A stretch of DNA of 44,973 bases from Burkholderia aenigmatica (GTDB taxonomy: Bacteria > Pseudomonadota > Gammaproteobacteria > Burkholderiales > Burkholderiaceae): NCBI RefSeq assembly GCF_902499175.1, contig NZ_CABVQC010000073.1, positions 1 to 44,973 on the forward strand, read 5' to 3'. Below are positions 25,190 through 32,390 of this stretch, piece by piece; the first letter of the stretch is position 1; every line of letters starts with the position of its first letter. The notes under the pieces were generated by a model. That model worked only from the letters and a program-made list of their open reading frames with translations, did not search any database and was not told the DNA's origin. A program made the translations under genes and the position numbers.

Positions 25190-25420
25190 TCAGGCCTGCG
25201 ACGTGTCGCTGCCGTCCGTCGCCTGCGTGTCGTCTGCCTGCTGCGGCTGCTCTTCCTTCTTCTCGAGCATGCCTTCGATCGCTTCCGCACCCTTGAAGCC
25301 GGCGACGGCTGCCGCCGCCTTGGTCAGCAGGCCCGCATCCGGATCCAGCTTTTCCGCGCCTTCGACAGCTGCGACTGCGCCAGCGATTTCACCCACGGTG
25401 TTCAGGATACCCATCGTCAT
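25190..25420 (-). CDS. Small hypothetical protein (76 aa)
   Basis: No family recognised. The N-terminal two thirds is an Ala/Gly/Glu-rich amphipathic region (G-E-I-A-G-A-V-A-A-V-E-G-A-E-K-L and a similar A-A-A-A-V-A-G-F-K-G-A-E-A-I). The C-terminal 25 residues are hydrophilic, with Gln, Asp, Thr and Ser. There is no signal peptide and no Cys. The start at 25420 follows AAAGGGG; a second ATG is two codons on. It is a single-gene unit flanked by terminators on both sides. Confidence 0.65.
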   Translation of the reverse strand: MTMGILNTVGEIAGAVAAVEGAEKLDPDAGLLTKAAAAVAGFKGAEAIEGMLEKKEEQPQQADDTQATDGSDTSQA

Positions 25421-25789
25421 CCCCTTTCAAGAAAATCGTGAGCGCATCGTCCCACGAAAAAAACCGGCGGACCGCGATTGTCATCACCGGATACACAAGT
25501 TACGCACCAAGCCGGCCGCACTCGCCGAGCGCGACCGGAACGACGCACGCGCGCGCCTCACGGCACGCAACGGGCGATGCACGCAGCGTAGCGGAAAGCC
25601 TGCGCGCGTACTGTAAAAGTATGTTCTGGATTGCCGACGGATCCCTTACGGCGCGGGGGGCTCGTGATGAAGCATTCGCCGAATAGTCGTGCGCGCGTAT
25701 GAAGGTCGCGTGACGAAAAAAAAGAGGCGCCTCGCGGCGCCCCTTCGATGCGTGCCGGACGACTGCCGGCACGTGGGTTCCGACGTTCG
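25421..25789. other. 369-bp gap between small gene and porin
   Basis: No gene I can support. It holds the porin terminator (25716-25744, listed) and the upstream region of the 76-aa gene. Short frames here are shadows without domain or ribosome-binding site. Confidence 0.6.
25716..25744 (-). terminator. Intrinsic terminator of the porin gene
   Basis: Hairpin with GGCGCC arms around loop TCGC, followed on the minus strand by eight Ts (25716-25723). It lies about 50 bases after the porin stop codon. Confidence 0.8.
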
Positions 25790-26911
25790 TCAGAAGATAT
25801 TGCGCAGGCCGATCGCGATGCCGGTCTGGTTGCTGCGACCCGGCAGCTCGACGTTCGCCGCGCCGGTCGTCTTGTTGAAGTCGACGGTGCCGTAAACTTC
25901 CGTGCGCTTGCTGAGCGCGTACTCGGCGATGCCGACGACCGCGTAGCGGTTGCCGCTCGCGAGCGTACCGTTGGTGGTCATCGCATTGCGCATGTGGTCG
26001 TAGTAGAACGCGCCCGTCAGCGTCAGCGGCGCGCTGACCTGCCAGCTCACGCCGGCGAACGGACCGTCGTCGATCCGGCCGGTGCCCTTCGCGACCGGAA
26101 TCGACTGCTGCGCGAGCAGGCTGTCGACGAAGCCCGTGTCATCCTTCGAGCGCAGGTAGCCCGCGTAGATCTTCGCCTTGCTGAACGCATACACGACGTT
26201 CGCGTGGTAGATCGTCTGCTTGCGCGCCGAGTTGTCGCTGTTCTGCTGCGCGCCGGCTGCGATGCTGAGCGGGCCCATCACGTAAGACAGCGACACGCCC
26301 CACGCATTGCCCTTGCCGAGCGAACCCGGGATCTGGCCCGAGAAGCCGCCGGCGCCGGTCGATTCGTAGTTCGTGCCGGTCGAGTACATCGCCTTCGCGG
26401 TCAGCCCTTCGAACTTGCCCGTGTACTTGATCTGGTTGTCCGCATACAGGCCGCCGCCGAGTGCGACCGGCAGCCACGCGTTTTCGAGGTAGTTACCGAC
26501 CGTCAGCGGATCGTAGGTGTCCGACAGCAGGTCGAACAGCGGCGTCTTCTGGCGGCCGAGGGTCACCGTGCCGTACGGGCTCTGCAGGCCGACGTACGCT
26601 GCGCGGTTGAACAGGCGGCCGCTGTCGGCGAATGCGCCGTTCTGCAGGTTCACGCCGCTTTCGAGGTTGAACACGGCCTTCAGGCCGCCGCCGAGGTCTT
26701 CCGTGCCGTAGATGCCGAAGCGGCTGTTGGTGATCGCGCCGTTGGTCATCGACAGCAGGCCGTCGTTCTTGGCGTTGGCGTTGGTCAGGTAGCGGATGCT
26801 GGCGTCGGCGACGCCCCACAGCGTGACCGAGCTTTGTGCGGCCGCGTACTGGCTGGCAAATGCGAGCGCGGCGCCCCCTGCGATGGCTGCGAGTCGGGTG
26901 GTCTGCTTCAT
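25790..26911 (-). CDS. General diffusion porin (Gram-negative porin family)
   Basis: A 373-residue outer-membrane protein with a signal peptide (about 1-25, ending Y-A-A-A-Q), then S-S-V-T-L-W-G-V-A-D-A-S-I-R-Y, the usual first strand of Burkholderiales trimeric porins. G-R-Q-K-T-P-L-F-D is the conserved loop after L-Q-S-P-Y-G-T-V-T-L, and the last residue is Phe (L-R-N-I-F). The ATG at 26911 is chosen for the signal peptide and an AAGGAAAG ribosome-binding site; the longer open frame to 27139 lies upstream of a promoter-like region. It is a single gene with its own terminator. Substrate unknown. Confidence 0.92.
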   Translation of the reverse strand: MKQTTRLAAIAGGAALAFASQYAAAQSSVTLWGVADASIRYLTNANAKNDGLLSMTNGAITNSRFGIYGTEDLGGGLKAVFNLESGVNLQNGAFADSGRLFNRAAYVGLQSPYGTVTLGRQKTPLFDLLSDTYDPLTVGNYLENAWLPVALGGGLYADNQIKYTGKFEGLTAKAMYSTGTNYESTGAGGFSGQIPGSLGKGNAWGVSLSYVMGPLSIAAGAQQNSDNSARKQTIYHANVVYAFSKAKIYAGYLRSKDDTGFVDSLLAQQSIPVAKGTGRIDDGPFAGVSWQVSAPLTLTGAFYYDHMRNAMTTNGTLASGNRYAVVGIAEYALSKRTEVYGTVDFNKTTGAANVELPGRSNQTGIAIGLRNIF

Positions 26912-27007
26912 GAGCTTTCCTTTTTGTAGGTGTCTCCATTCATGGCCGGCCGCGTGCGCAGCCGGGTGGCGATCGCTCACGTTCTTGGCGCGCGCGATGT
27001 GGGCTGA

Positions 27008-27035
27008 ATCATATGACGAGTGCGATCGCTGAAAG
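27008..27035 (-). promoter_or_regulatory. Promoter candidate for the porin
   Basis: On the minus strand, CTTTCA (27035-27030) and TATGAT (27013-27008) are spaced by 16 bp; the -10 matches five of six. The predicted leader is about 90 bases. One GCGATCGC octamer lies inside the spacer. Confidence 0.4.
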
Positions 27036-27172
27036 AAATTGAAATGCGCGGTAACGGCGGAACTGTCGCCCGCGCACAACGCTGCCCGTGCGAGGCTTGC
27101 CCGGCGGGCGTCGGGCGCCGCGCAGCAGCATTCGGCCACGCGGCTGACGGACCGTCGGGTCTGTAAGACTCA

Positions 27173-27188
27173 CCCCGCGGGCGCGGGG
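27173..27188 (-). terminator. Hairpin after the DUF1275 gene
   Basis: CCCCGC and GCGGGG arms with a four-base loop, 46 bases past the stop codon. No clear T-run follows on the minus strand (TGAGTCTT). Confidence 0.4.
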
Positions 27189-27233
27189 AAACAGGCAGGC
27201 GGCCGGAAGCGCCAGCGGGACGCCCCGCTACCG

Positions 27234-27935
27234 TTACGCCGCGGCCGGCGGCTCGCCGGGCGTCGCGCGGCGACGCCACGCACGCCGCACGATTTCCGCG
27301 AACGCGCCGACGAGCAGCAGCACGGCGCCCCACAGCGCGACGTCCGGCACGAGCCGCGTCACGAGACCGCCGACCACCGCGCCGGCCAGGAAGCAGAAGC
27401 TGATCGTCGCGAGCAGCGCCGAGTCGTGCAGCGCGCCCGCGTCGTAGCGCGGGATCAGCCCGACGAACAGCTTCTGCGCGGCGCGCCGCAGGTTGCCGGT
27501 CGTCATCACCGACGTGTACGACAGTTCCTCGAGATGGGTGAACGACAGCGTCTGCAGCGTCGCGACGAACGAAATCCCCGGAATCAGCCAGGCGCTCGAC
27601 GCGCCGACGAGGCCGCTCGCGGCGACGCCGAGAAAGGCGATTTCGACGAGCAGGCTCGTGAACGCCGTGTGCCGCATCCAGCCGCGCTGCGCGGCGAGGC
27701 CGAGCAGGTGCGCGACGAACACCGCGGCCACGAAGCCGCCGAGCGGCGGCACGTGATGCAGCGCGGCGGCCCATTCGCCGGCCGACAGGTTGATGCCGAG
27801 CAGCGCGACGTTGCCGGTCATCGTGTTCGCGAACACGTGGCCGTGGCCGACATACGTGTACGCGTCGAGGTAGCCGCCGGACAGCGTCAGCAACGCGGCG
27901 ACAGTGAGATTGCGGCTGGCGCCGTCGAGATCCAT
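27234..27935 (-). CDS. DUF1275 (YoaK-type) membrane protein
   Basis: A 233-residue integral membrane protein with about six hydrophobic segments. The family signatures are S-G-G-Y-L-D-A-Y-T-Y near the start and N-T-M-T-G-N, then T-S-V-M-T-T-G-N-L-R-R in the second half. These define the DUF1275/YoaK group, whose biochemical role is not established. I chose ATG 27935 because GGGAGG lies seven bases upstream; the longer frame to 28058 has an Arg-rich, non-conserved-looking extension. It is divergent from the small gene at 28218. Confidence 0.88.
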   Translation of the reverse strand: MDLDGASRNLTVAALLTLSGGYLDAYTYVGHGHVFANTMTGNVALLGINLSAGEWAAALHHVPPLGGFVAAVFVAHLLGLAAQRGWMRHTAFTSLLVEIAFLGVAASGLVGASSAWLIPGISFVATLQTLSFTHLEELSYTSVMTTGNLRRAAQKLFVGLIPRYDAGALHDSALLATISFCFLAGAVVGGLVTRLVPDVALWGAVLLLVGAFAEIVRRAWRRRATPGEPPAAA

Positions 27936-28058
27936 CGAGCCTCCCGTGGTGCGCGCCGCCCGGCCGCGCGCGGCGGGCGGTGCGAAATTCAGTTCTGCCG
28001 GCCGGCGCGAACGCCGCCGGCGCTGCGCGGCCGGGCATCGCCGCGTGCCGCGCGCCAA

Positions 28059-28064
28059 TATAAT
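28059..28064 (+). promoter_or_regulatory. Consensus -10 (TATAAT) upstream of the 112-aa gene
   Basis: A perfect TATAAT in a strongly GC-rich divergent gap (27936-28217), 154 bases before the downstream ATG. No good -35 at 17 bp (CATCGC). Confidence 0.35.
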
Positions 28065-28217
28065 GCTCGCCGTCGGGGTGCGGATTCCCGCCGCGCGTCG
28101 CCGGCCGGAACGTGTCCATCGCGCAGGTTTCGCCGCCGCGGCGCCGGCCGAGTATACCGGGCGGCCTGAGCCCGGTTGCGCCCCGATCGCCCCCGCGCCG
28201 CCTCACCGAGCCTTCGA

Positions 28218-28556
28218 ATGACACTCGCGAAGTTCTTCCTGCGCTACACCGTGATCCCGTTCGCCGCGATCATGCTGGTGGCCGTCTGGGCGTTCAACCG
28301 CGAATCGGGCGAGATCGATGCGCGCCAGTACGCGGCGCTGGTGGCCGCCTATCCGTCGTTCACGTCGAAGCTGAAGCACGAGGTGGCCGACGCGTTGCGC
28401 GGCGGCAAGGTTGCCAAGGCCGACTACGGCACGATCATGCGCGATGCGCTTGAGGCCGGTTACGTGGTCGACTGGCCCGCGACGACCGACGACGTCGGCA
28501 GCGAGCGCGGCCGGCTGCTCGGGATCGTGAACAGCGACCTGCCGGCGTCGCAGTAG
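28218..28556 (+). CDS. Small membrane-anchored hypothetical protein (112 aa)
   Basis: Function not recognised. One N-terminal membrane segment (about residues 9-26, Y-T-V-I-P-F-A-A-I-M-L-V-A-V-W-A-F) is followed by a soluble helical domain of about 80 residues (D-A-R-Q-Y-A-A-L-V-A-A-Y, then K-L-K-H-E-V-A-D-A-L). The start at 28218 is the last one that keeps the whole membrane segment; a frame from 28176 adds 14 Arg/Pro-rich residues. It is divergent from the DUF1275 gene and convergent with the chromate transporter genes, ending just before a terminator-like hairpin. Confidence 0.72.
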   Translation: MTLAKFFLRYTVIPFAAIMLVAVWAFNRESGEIDARQYAALVAAYPSFTSKLKHEVADALRGGKVAKADYGTIMRDALEAGYVVDWPATTDDVGSERGRLLGIVNSDLPASQ

Positions 28557-28564
28557 CGGGCGAC

Positions 28565-28588
28565 CGCAGCCGGCAACGGCCGGCTGCG
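28565..28588. terminator. Convergent hairpin terminator
   Basis: Perfect 10-bp stem (28565-28574 with 28579-28588) with tetraloop AACG, placed between the convergent 112-aa gene and the chromate transporter genes. No T-run on either strand. Confidence 0.55.
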
Positions 28589-28599
28589 TGAAGGATCGC

Positions 28600-29127
28600 T
28601 CACTGTCCGATGCCCGTAAGCCCGATCAGCGCGCCGCCCGCGAGCAGCCACAGCGGATGGATGCGCGTACGCCACGCGAGCACCGCGCACGCGGCCGTGA
28701 TGCCCCACTGGATCGCCGTGCGGTTCGACGCTTCCGAGATCAGCACCGCGCTCGCCGCGACCAGCCCGGCCGTGACGGGCATCATCCCCTGCTGCACATA
28801 GCGGCGCCACGGCCGGTCGCGAAAGCGCTCCCACGCATGCAGCGCGAGCACGGTGACGATCGACGACGGTCCGAATTTCGCGAGCGACGCGACCAGCAAC
28901 CCGCTCCAGCCGGCCACGTGCCAGCCGACCAGCGACACGATCATCATGTTCGGCCCGGGCGCCGCCTGGGCCAGCGCGAACAGGGCGGTGAACGCGTGCG
29001 CGCTCATCCAGTGATGGACGTCGACGACCTGCCGCTGCATCTCCGGCAGGATCGTGTTGCCGCCGCCGAACGCGAGCAGCGACAACTGGCTGAAGATCGA
29101 CGCGATGGCGATCAGCGTGTCGTTCAT
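28600..29127 (-). CDS. Chromate transporter family protein, second half-size subunit
   Basis: A 175-residue membrane protein of the CHR family, half the length of full ChrA. It has F-G-G-G-N-T-I-L-P-E-M near the start, A-Q-A-A-P-G-P-N-M-M, and about five hydrophobic segments. It starts by ATGA overlap (29124-29127) with the upstream half-size gene and has GAGGAG upstream, so the two are translated together and probably form the heterodimeric short-chain type of transporter. Known members export chromate; some may carry sulfate or other anions. Confidence 0.85.
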   Translation of the reverse strand: MNDTLIAIASIFSQLSLLAFGGGNTILPEMQRQVVDVHHWMSAHAFTALFALAQAAPGPNMMIVSLVGWHVAGWSGLLVASLAKFGPSSIVTVLALHAWERFRDRPWRRYVQQGMMPVTAGLVAASAVLISEASNRTAIQWGITAACAVLAWRTRIHPLWLLAGGALIGLTGIGQ

Positions 29128-29780
29128 GGCCGGTCTCCTCGCTGCGTGTCGCGCGCCACGGCCGGCGCCGGCCGCGGCGCATCCGCATCCGCATCCGCAT
29201 CCGCATCGCGGCGCCGCGACGCGAGCCAGATGCTGACGGGCGTCAGCACGAGCATCGCGGTCAGCAGCGGGATGCGCAGCACCGCGATCGCGACGAACGC
29301 GAGCGCCGCGATGCCGGCTGCGGCGCGGGCATGCCGCAGCGGCTTCGCGACCTTCACGGCCATCGCGACGAGCAGCCCGGCCGCCGCCGCGGCGAGCCCC
29401 GCGAACAGGTGCTGCACGCGCGGGTCGTTCTGCGTCTTCGCGTACAGCACGCCGAGCGCGACGACGACGAGCGTCGGGCCCGCAATCAGCCCGAGAATGC
29501 CGGCGAACGCGCCGGCGACGCCGCGAAAGCGCATGCCGACGGCCACCGACAGGTTGATCACGTTGCCGCCCGGCAGGAACTGGCACAGCCCGAGCAGATC
29601 GGTGAATTCGTCGGCGGAGAGCCATTTGCGCTCTTCGACGATGGTGCGCCGCGCGAACGGCAGCGCGCCGCCGAACGACATGAGGCCAAGCGACAGGAAA
29701 CCGGTGAACAGCTCGGCGAGGCCGACACGGCGGGGCGACGCGGCTGGCGGCGGGGCGGCAGGCGGAAAAGCGGATTGCAT
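29124..29780 (-). CDS. Chromate transporter family protein, first half-size subunit
   Basis: A 218-residue CHR-family protein with L-M-S-F-G-G-A-L-P-F-A-R, then C-Q-F-L-P-G-G-N-V-I-N-L-S-V-A-V-G, and about five membrane segments. The tail (about residues 190-218) is hydrophilic and contains an (Asp-Ala) run encoded by a hexanucleotide repeat (29179-29208). ATG 29780 has GAGGAG nine bases upstream. It overlaps the second half-size gene by four bases and is divergent from a LysR regulator 96 bases away, which is the likely regulator. Confidence 0.87.
   Translation of the reverse strand: MQSAFPPAAPPPAASPRRVGLAELFTGFLSLGLMSFGGALPFARRTIVEERKWLSADEFTDLLGLCQFLPGGNVINLSVAVGMRFRGVAGAFAGILGLIAGPTLVVVALGVLYAKTQNDPRVQHLFAGLAAAAAGLLVAMAVKVAKPLRHARAAAGIAALAFVAIAVLRIPLLTAMLVLTPVSIWLASRRRDADADADADAPRPAPAVARDTQRGDRP
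29179..29208. repeat. Hexanucleotide microsatellite inside the chromate transporter gene
   Basis: GCATCC is repeated four times exactly and once with a final base change (29179-29208). On the coding (minus) strand it encodes alternating Asp-Ala in the hydrophilic C-terminal tail. Length changes would stay in frame. Confidence 0.85.
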
Positions 29781-29854
29781 GGGGCTCCTCATGAAACGGT
29801 GAACCGAGGTTACCGCCGTTCCAGATGCCGGCAAAACGATTTTATCGGCGCGTC

Positions 29855-29875
29855 CTTGTGATCTAGAATCACAAG
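29855..29875. promoter_or_regulatory. Perfect palindrome abutting the LysR start codon
   Basis: Arms CTTGTGAT (29855-29862) and ATCACAAG (29868-29875) around CTAGA. It ends one base before the lysR ATG and occupies the place of the ribosome-binding site. A LysR-type operator of T-N11-A style is plausible in this 96-bp divergent gap. Confidence 0.6.
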
Positions 29876-29876
29876 C

Positions 29877-30761
29877 ATGGCACGCGATCTCCCGCCCTTT
29901 TCCGCGCTTCGGGCCTTTGAAGCCGCGGCACGACACGAAAGCTTCAGCGCCGCCGGCGACGAGCTGCATGTGACTCATGGTGCCATCAGCCGGCAGATCG
30001 CCGGGTTCGAGGCGTGGCTCGGCAAGCCGGTGTTCCACCGCTACGGCAAGCGCGTGAAGCTCACCGACGAAGGCCGCCGCTACCTCGACACAGTGCGCGC
30101 CGCGTTCGACAGCATCGCGCTCGCGACCGAGCAGCTGCGTAACACGGGCGCCGCGCGCGTGCTGCGCATCAACGCGCTGCCGACCTTCGCGATGAAATGG
30201 CTGCTGCCGCGCCTGTCGCGGTTCCAGCGCGACGTGCCGAACGTGGAGCTGAAGCTGTCGACGTCGAACGCGCCGCTCGACACGCTCGACGGTTTCGACG
30301 TCGCGATCCGCCGCGGTCCCGGCCACTGGCCGAACTGCACGAGCGGCCACTTCCTCGACGAAAGCGTGATTCCGGTCTGCAGCCCCGCGCTGCTCAAGCG
30401 CGTGCCGATCGCGCGCGCGGACGATCTCGCGCGGCACGTGCTGCTGCATTCGGATACGCGGCCGGAAGGCTGGCGCGACTGGTTCGCGGCGGCCGGCGTG
30501 GCGATGAAGGGGCGCAAGCGGCAGTCGTTCGACCACTTCTACCTGGCGCTGCAGGCGGCTGTCGACGGGCTCGGCGTCGCGCTCGGCCCGCTGCCGCTGA
30601 TCGACGACGAACTGGCAAGCGGCCGGCTCGTGATGCCGCTGGCGGGGCCGCGCATTGCAACGCGCAGCTACTGGTGGATCGCGCCGCGCGCGCCGGCGGA
30701 CGATCCGCTGGTCGCGCAGTTCTGCGCGTGGCTGCAGACGCAGTCGAACGTCGGCGCGTAG
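29877..30761 (+). CDS. LysR-family transcriptional regulator (GcvA-like)
   Basis: A 294-residue LysR protein. The winged HTH is at the N-terminus (F-S-A-L-R-A-F-E-A-A-A-R-H-E-S-F-S-A-A-G, then L-H-V-T-H-G-A-I-S-R-Q-I), and a periplasmic-binding-fold effector domain starts near residue 93. The wording P-P-F-S-A-L-R-A-F-E-A and D-V-A-I-R-R-G-P-G is that of the GcvA subgroup. It is divergent from the chromate transporter pair and presumably controls it; the effector is unknown. No Shine-Dalgarno is visible because a palindrome sits there. Confidence 0.9.
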   Translation: MARDLPPFSALRAFEAAARHESFSAAGDELHVTHGAISRQIAGFEAWLGKPVFHRYGKRVKLTDEGRRYLDTVRAAFDSIALATEQLRNTGAARVLRINALPTFAMKWLLPRLSRFQRDVPNVELKLSTSNAPLDTLDGFDVAIRRGPGHWPNCTSGHFLDESVIPVCSPALLKRVPIARADDLARHVLLHSDTRPEGWRDWFAAAGVAMKGRKRQSFDHFYLALQAAVDGLGVALGPLPLIDDELASGRLVMPLAGPRIATRSYWWIAPRAPADDPLVAQFCAWLQTQSNVGA

Positions 30762-30785
30762 TCGCGCGACGAAAGAGAAGATGAC

Positions 30786-30808
30786 GCGGGCGGCAGGACG
30801 CCGCCCGC
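30786..30808. terminator. Convergent hairpin between lysR and the permease
   Basis: Perfect 9-bp stem (30786-30794 with 30800-30808) with loop AGGAC, 24 bases after the lysR stop and seven bases from the permease stop. No T-run. Confidence 0.5.
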
Positions 30809-30815
30809 CGAACGC

Positions 30816-32123
30816 TCAGACCACCGGGCCCGGTTCCTTTTCCTTGCGCAGGATCGCGTACAGGATGATCGCGCCGAACGTCGCGGTGCCGATCCCGCCG
30901 AGCCCGAAGCCGCCGATCTTCAGCGAGAAATCACCGGCGCCGAGCACCAGCGTGACGGCCGCGACGATCAGGTTGCGGTTGTCGGAGAAGTCGACCTTGT
31001 TGACGACCCAGATCCGCGCGCCCGTCACCGCGATCAGCCCGAACACGACGATCGACACGCCGCCGAGCACCGGGCCCGGGATCGTCTGGATCACCGCGCC
31101 GAACTTCGGCGAGAAGCCGAGCACGATCGCGATCACCGCGGCCACCGCGAACACCAGCGTCGAGTAGATCCGCGTGACGGCCATCACGCCGATGTTCTCC
31201 GCGTAGGTCGTCACGCCCGTGCCGCCGACGCTGCCCGACACGATCGTCGCGAGCCCGTCGCCGATGAACGCGCGGCCCACGTAGCGGTCGAGGCTGGTGC
31301 CCGTCATCGCGCTGACGGCCTTGATGTGGCCGAGGTTTTCCGCGACCAGGATCACCGCGATCGGCGCCAGCATCAGCATCGCGTGCGGATCGAACACCGG
31401 CGCGCGGAAGCTCGGCACCCCGAACCAGGCCGCGTGCCCGACGATCGAGAAATCGATCGGCTTGCCGAGCCCCATCCCGTTGGTCGCGACCGCGTAGATC
31501 GCGTAGGCGATCACCAGCCCGACGAGGATCAGCAGGCGCTGCACCATGCCGCGCGAGAACACCGCGACGCCGCCGACGCACAGCACCGTGACGAGCGCCA
31601 TCACCGATTCGAAGGTCGACGCGGACACGCCCTTGACCGCGATCGGCGCGAGGTTCAGCCCGATCACCGCGACCACCGCGCCGGTCACGACGGGCGGCAT
31701 CAGCGTCTCGATCCAGCGCGTGCCGATCGCCTGCACCAGCAGGCCAAGCGCGACGTACACGACGCCGCACGCGATGATCCCGCCGAGCGCGACCGGGATA
31801 TTCGGGTTCGGGCCGCTGCCGCCGTAGCCGGTCACCGCGATCACGAGGCCGATGAACGCGAAGCTCGAGCCGAGGTAGCTCGGCACGCGGCCGCCGACCA
31901 GCACGAAGAACAGCAGCGTGCCGATGCCCGACATGAAGATGCACAGGTTCGGGTCGAAGCCCATCAGCAGCGGCGCGAGCACCGTCGAGCCGAACATCGC
32001 GACGACGTGCTGCACGCCCATCGCGACCATCTGCGGCCACGCTAGGCGCTCGTCGGGGCCGACCACGCGCGATGCCGCGCCGGTCGATTGCACCCGCCAG
32101 CGCGGGAAGTAGGAATCGGACAT
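30816..32123 (-). CDS. Nucleobase:cation symporter-2 permease (uracil/xanthine type)
   Basis: A 435-residue inner-membrane transporter of the NCS2 family with about 12-14 membrane segments. Family signs are V-Q-H-V-V-A-M-F-G-S-T-V near residue 37, L-A-P-I-A-V-I-L-V-A-E-N-L-G-H with the NCS2 functional Glu, and G-G-T-G-V-T-T-Y-A-E-N-I-G-V. The S-V-G-G-T-G-V-T-T-Y-A-E-N wording resembles the UraA/RutG uracil branch more than the xanthine branch. Substrate cannot be fixed from sequence alone. It is a single gene. Confidence 0.88.
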   Translation of the reverse strand: MSDSYFPRWRVQSTGAASRVVGPDERLAWPQMVAMGVQHVVAMFGSTVLAPLLMGFDPNLCIFMSGIGTLLFFVLVGGRVPSYLGSSFAFIGLVIAVTGYGGSGPNPNIPVALGGIIACGVVYVALGLLVQAIGTRWIETLMPPVVTGAVVAVIGLNLAPIAVKGVSASTFESVMALVTVLCVGGVAVFSRGMVQRLLILVGLVIAYAIYAVATNGMGLGKPIDFSIVGHAAWFGVPSFRAPVFDPHAMLMLAPIAVILVAENLGHIKAVSAMTGTSLDRYVGRAFIGDGLATIVSGSVGGTGVTTYAENIGVMAVTRIYSTLVFAVAAVIAIVLGFSPKFGAVIQTIPGPVLGGVSIVVFGLIAVTGARIWVVNKVDFSDNRNLIVAAVTLVLGAGDFSLKIGGFGLGGIGTATFGAIILYAILRKEKEPGPVV

Positions 32124-32341
32124 GGGGAAAAGGGCTCCTGTCGGTCGGTCGCCGGCTGCAGAAGATGCGCCGGTCTGGAATCTGGCGCGAGTTTACGGAG
32201 CGGAAATGGGGCTGGCAAGCGGACAGATGCGCGGGCCGGCGAGCGCCAAGCACGGCTGGCCGTGCGCGCGAAACGGGGCACGAACGTGCGGCCCGGTGAA
32301 GCGCCCATCCGCGCGCGAAGACGCACGGGCGGCAGTCCACA

Positions 32342-32379
32342 CCGGCCACGATGTAAGCGGGCGCTCACATCGTGGCCGG
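32342..32379 (-). terminator. Long hairpin after flgL
   Basis: Perfect 13-bp stem (32342-32354 with 32367-32379); a further AGCG/CGCT pairing is possible inside the loop. It begins 12 bases after the flgL stop. No T-run follows on the minus strand, so it is terminator-like rather than canonical. The remaining 32124-32341 holds the permease upstream region with no gene seen. Confidence 0.6.
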
Positions 32380-32390
32380 CGCGTCGTGCA

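Larger units (their letters stand above)
26912..27233. other. 322-bp porin upstream region
   Basis: This region contains the porin promoter candidate, two copies of the octamer GCGATCGC (26969-26976 and 27022-27029), and the hairpin ending the DUF1275 gene (27173-27188). I see no gene. Confidence 0.6.

Noticed and set aside
29179..29208. Short direct repeats considered as a CRISPR array
   Set aside because: Units are six bases with no spacers; it is a microsatellite inside a coding region.
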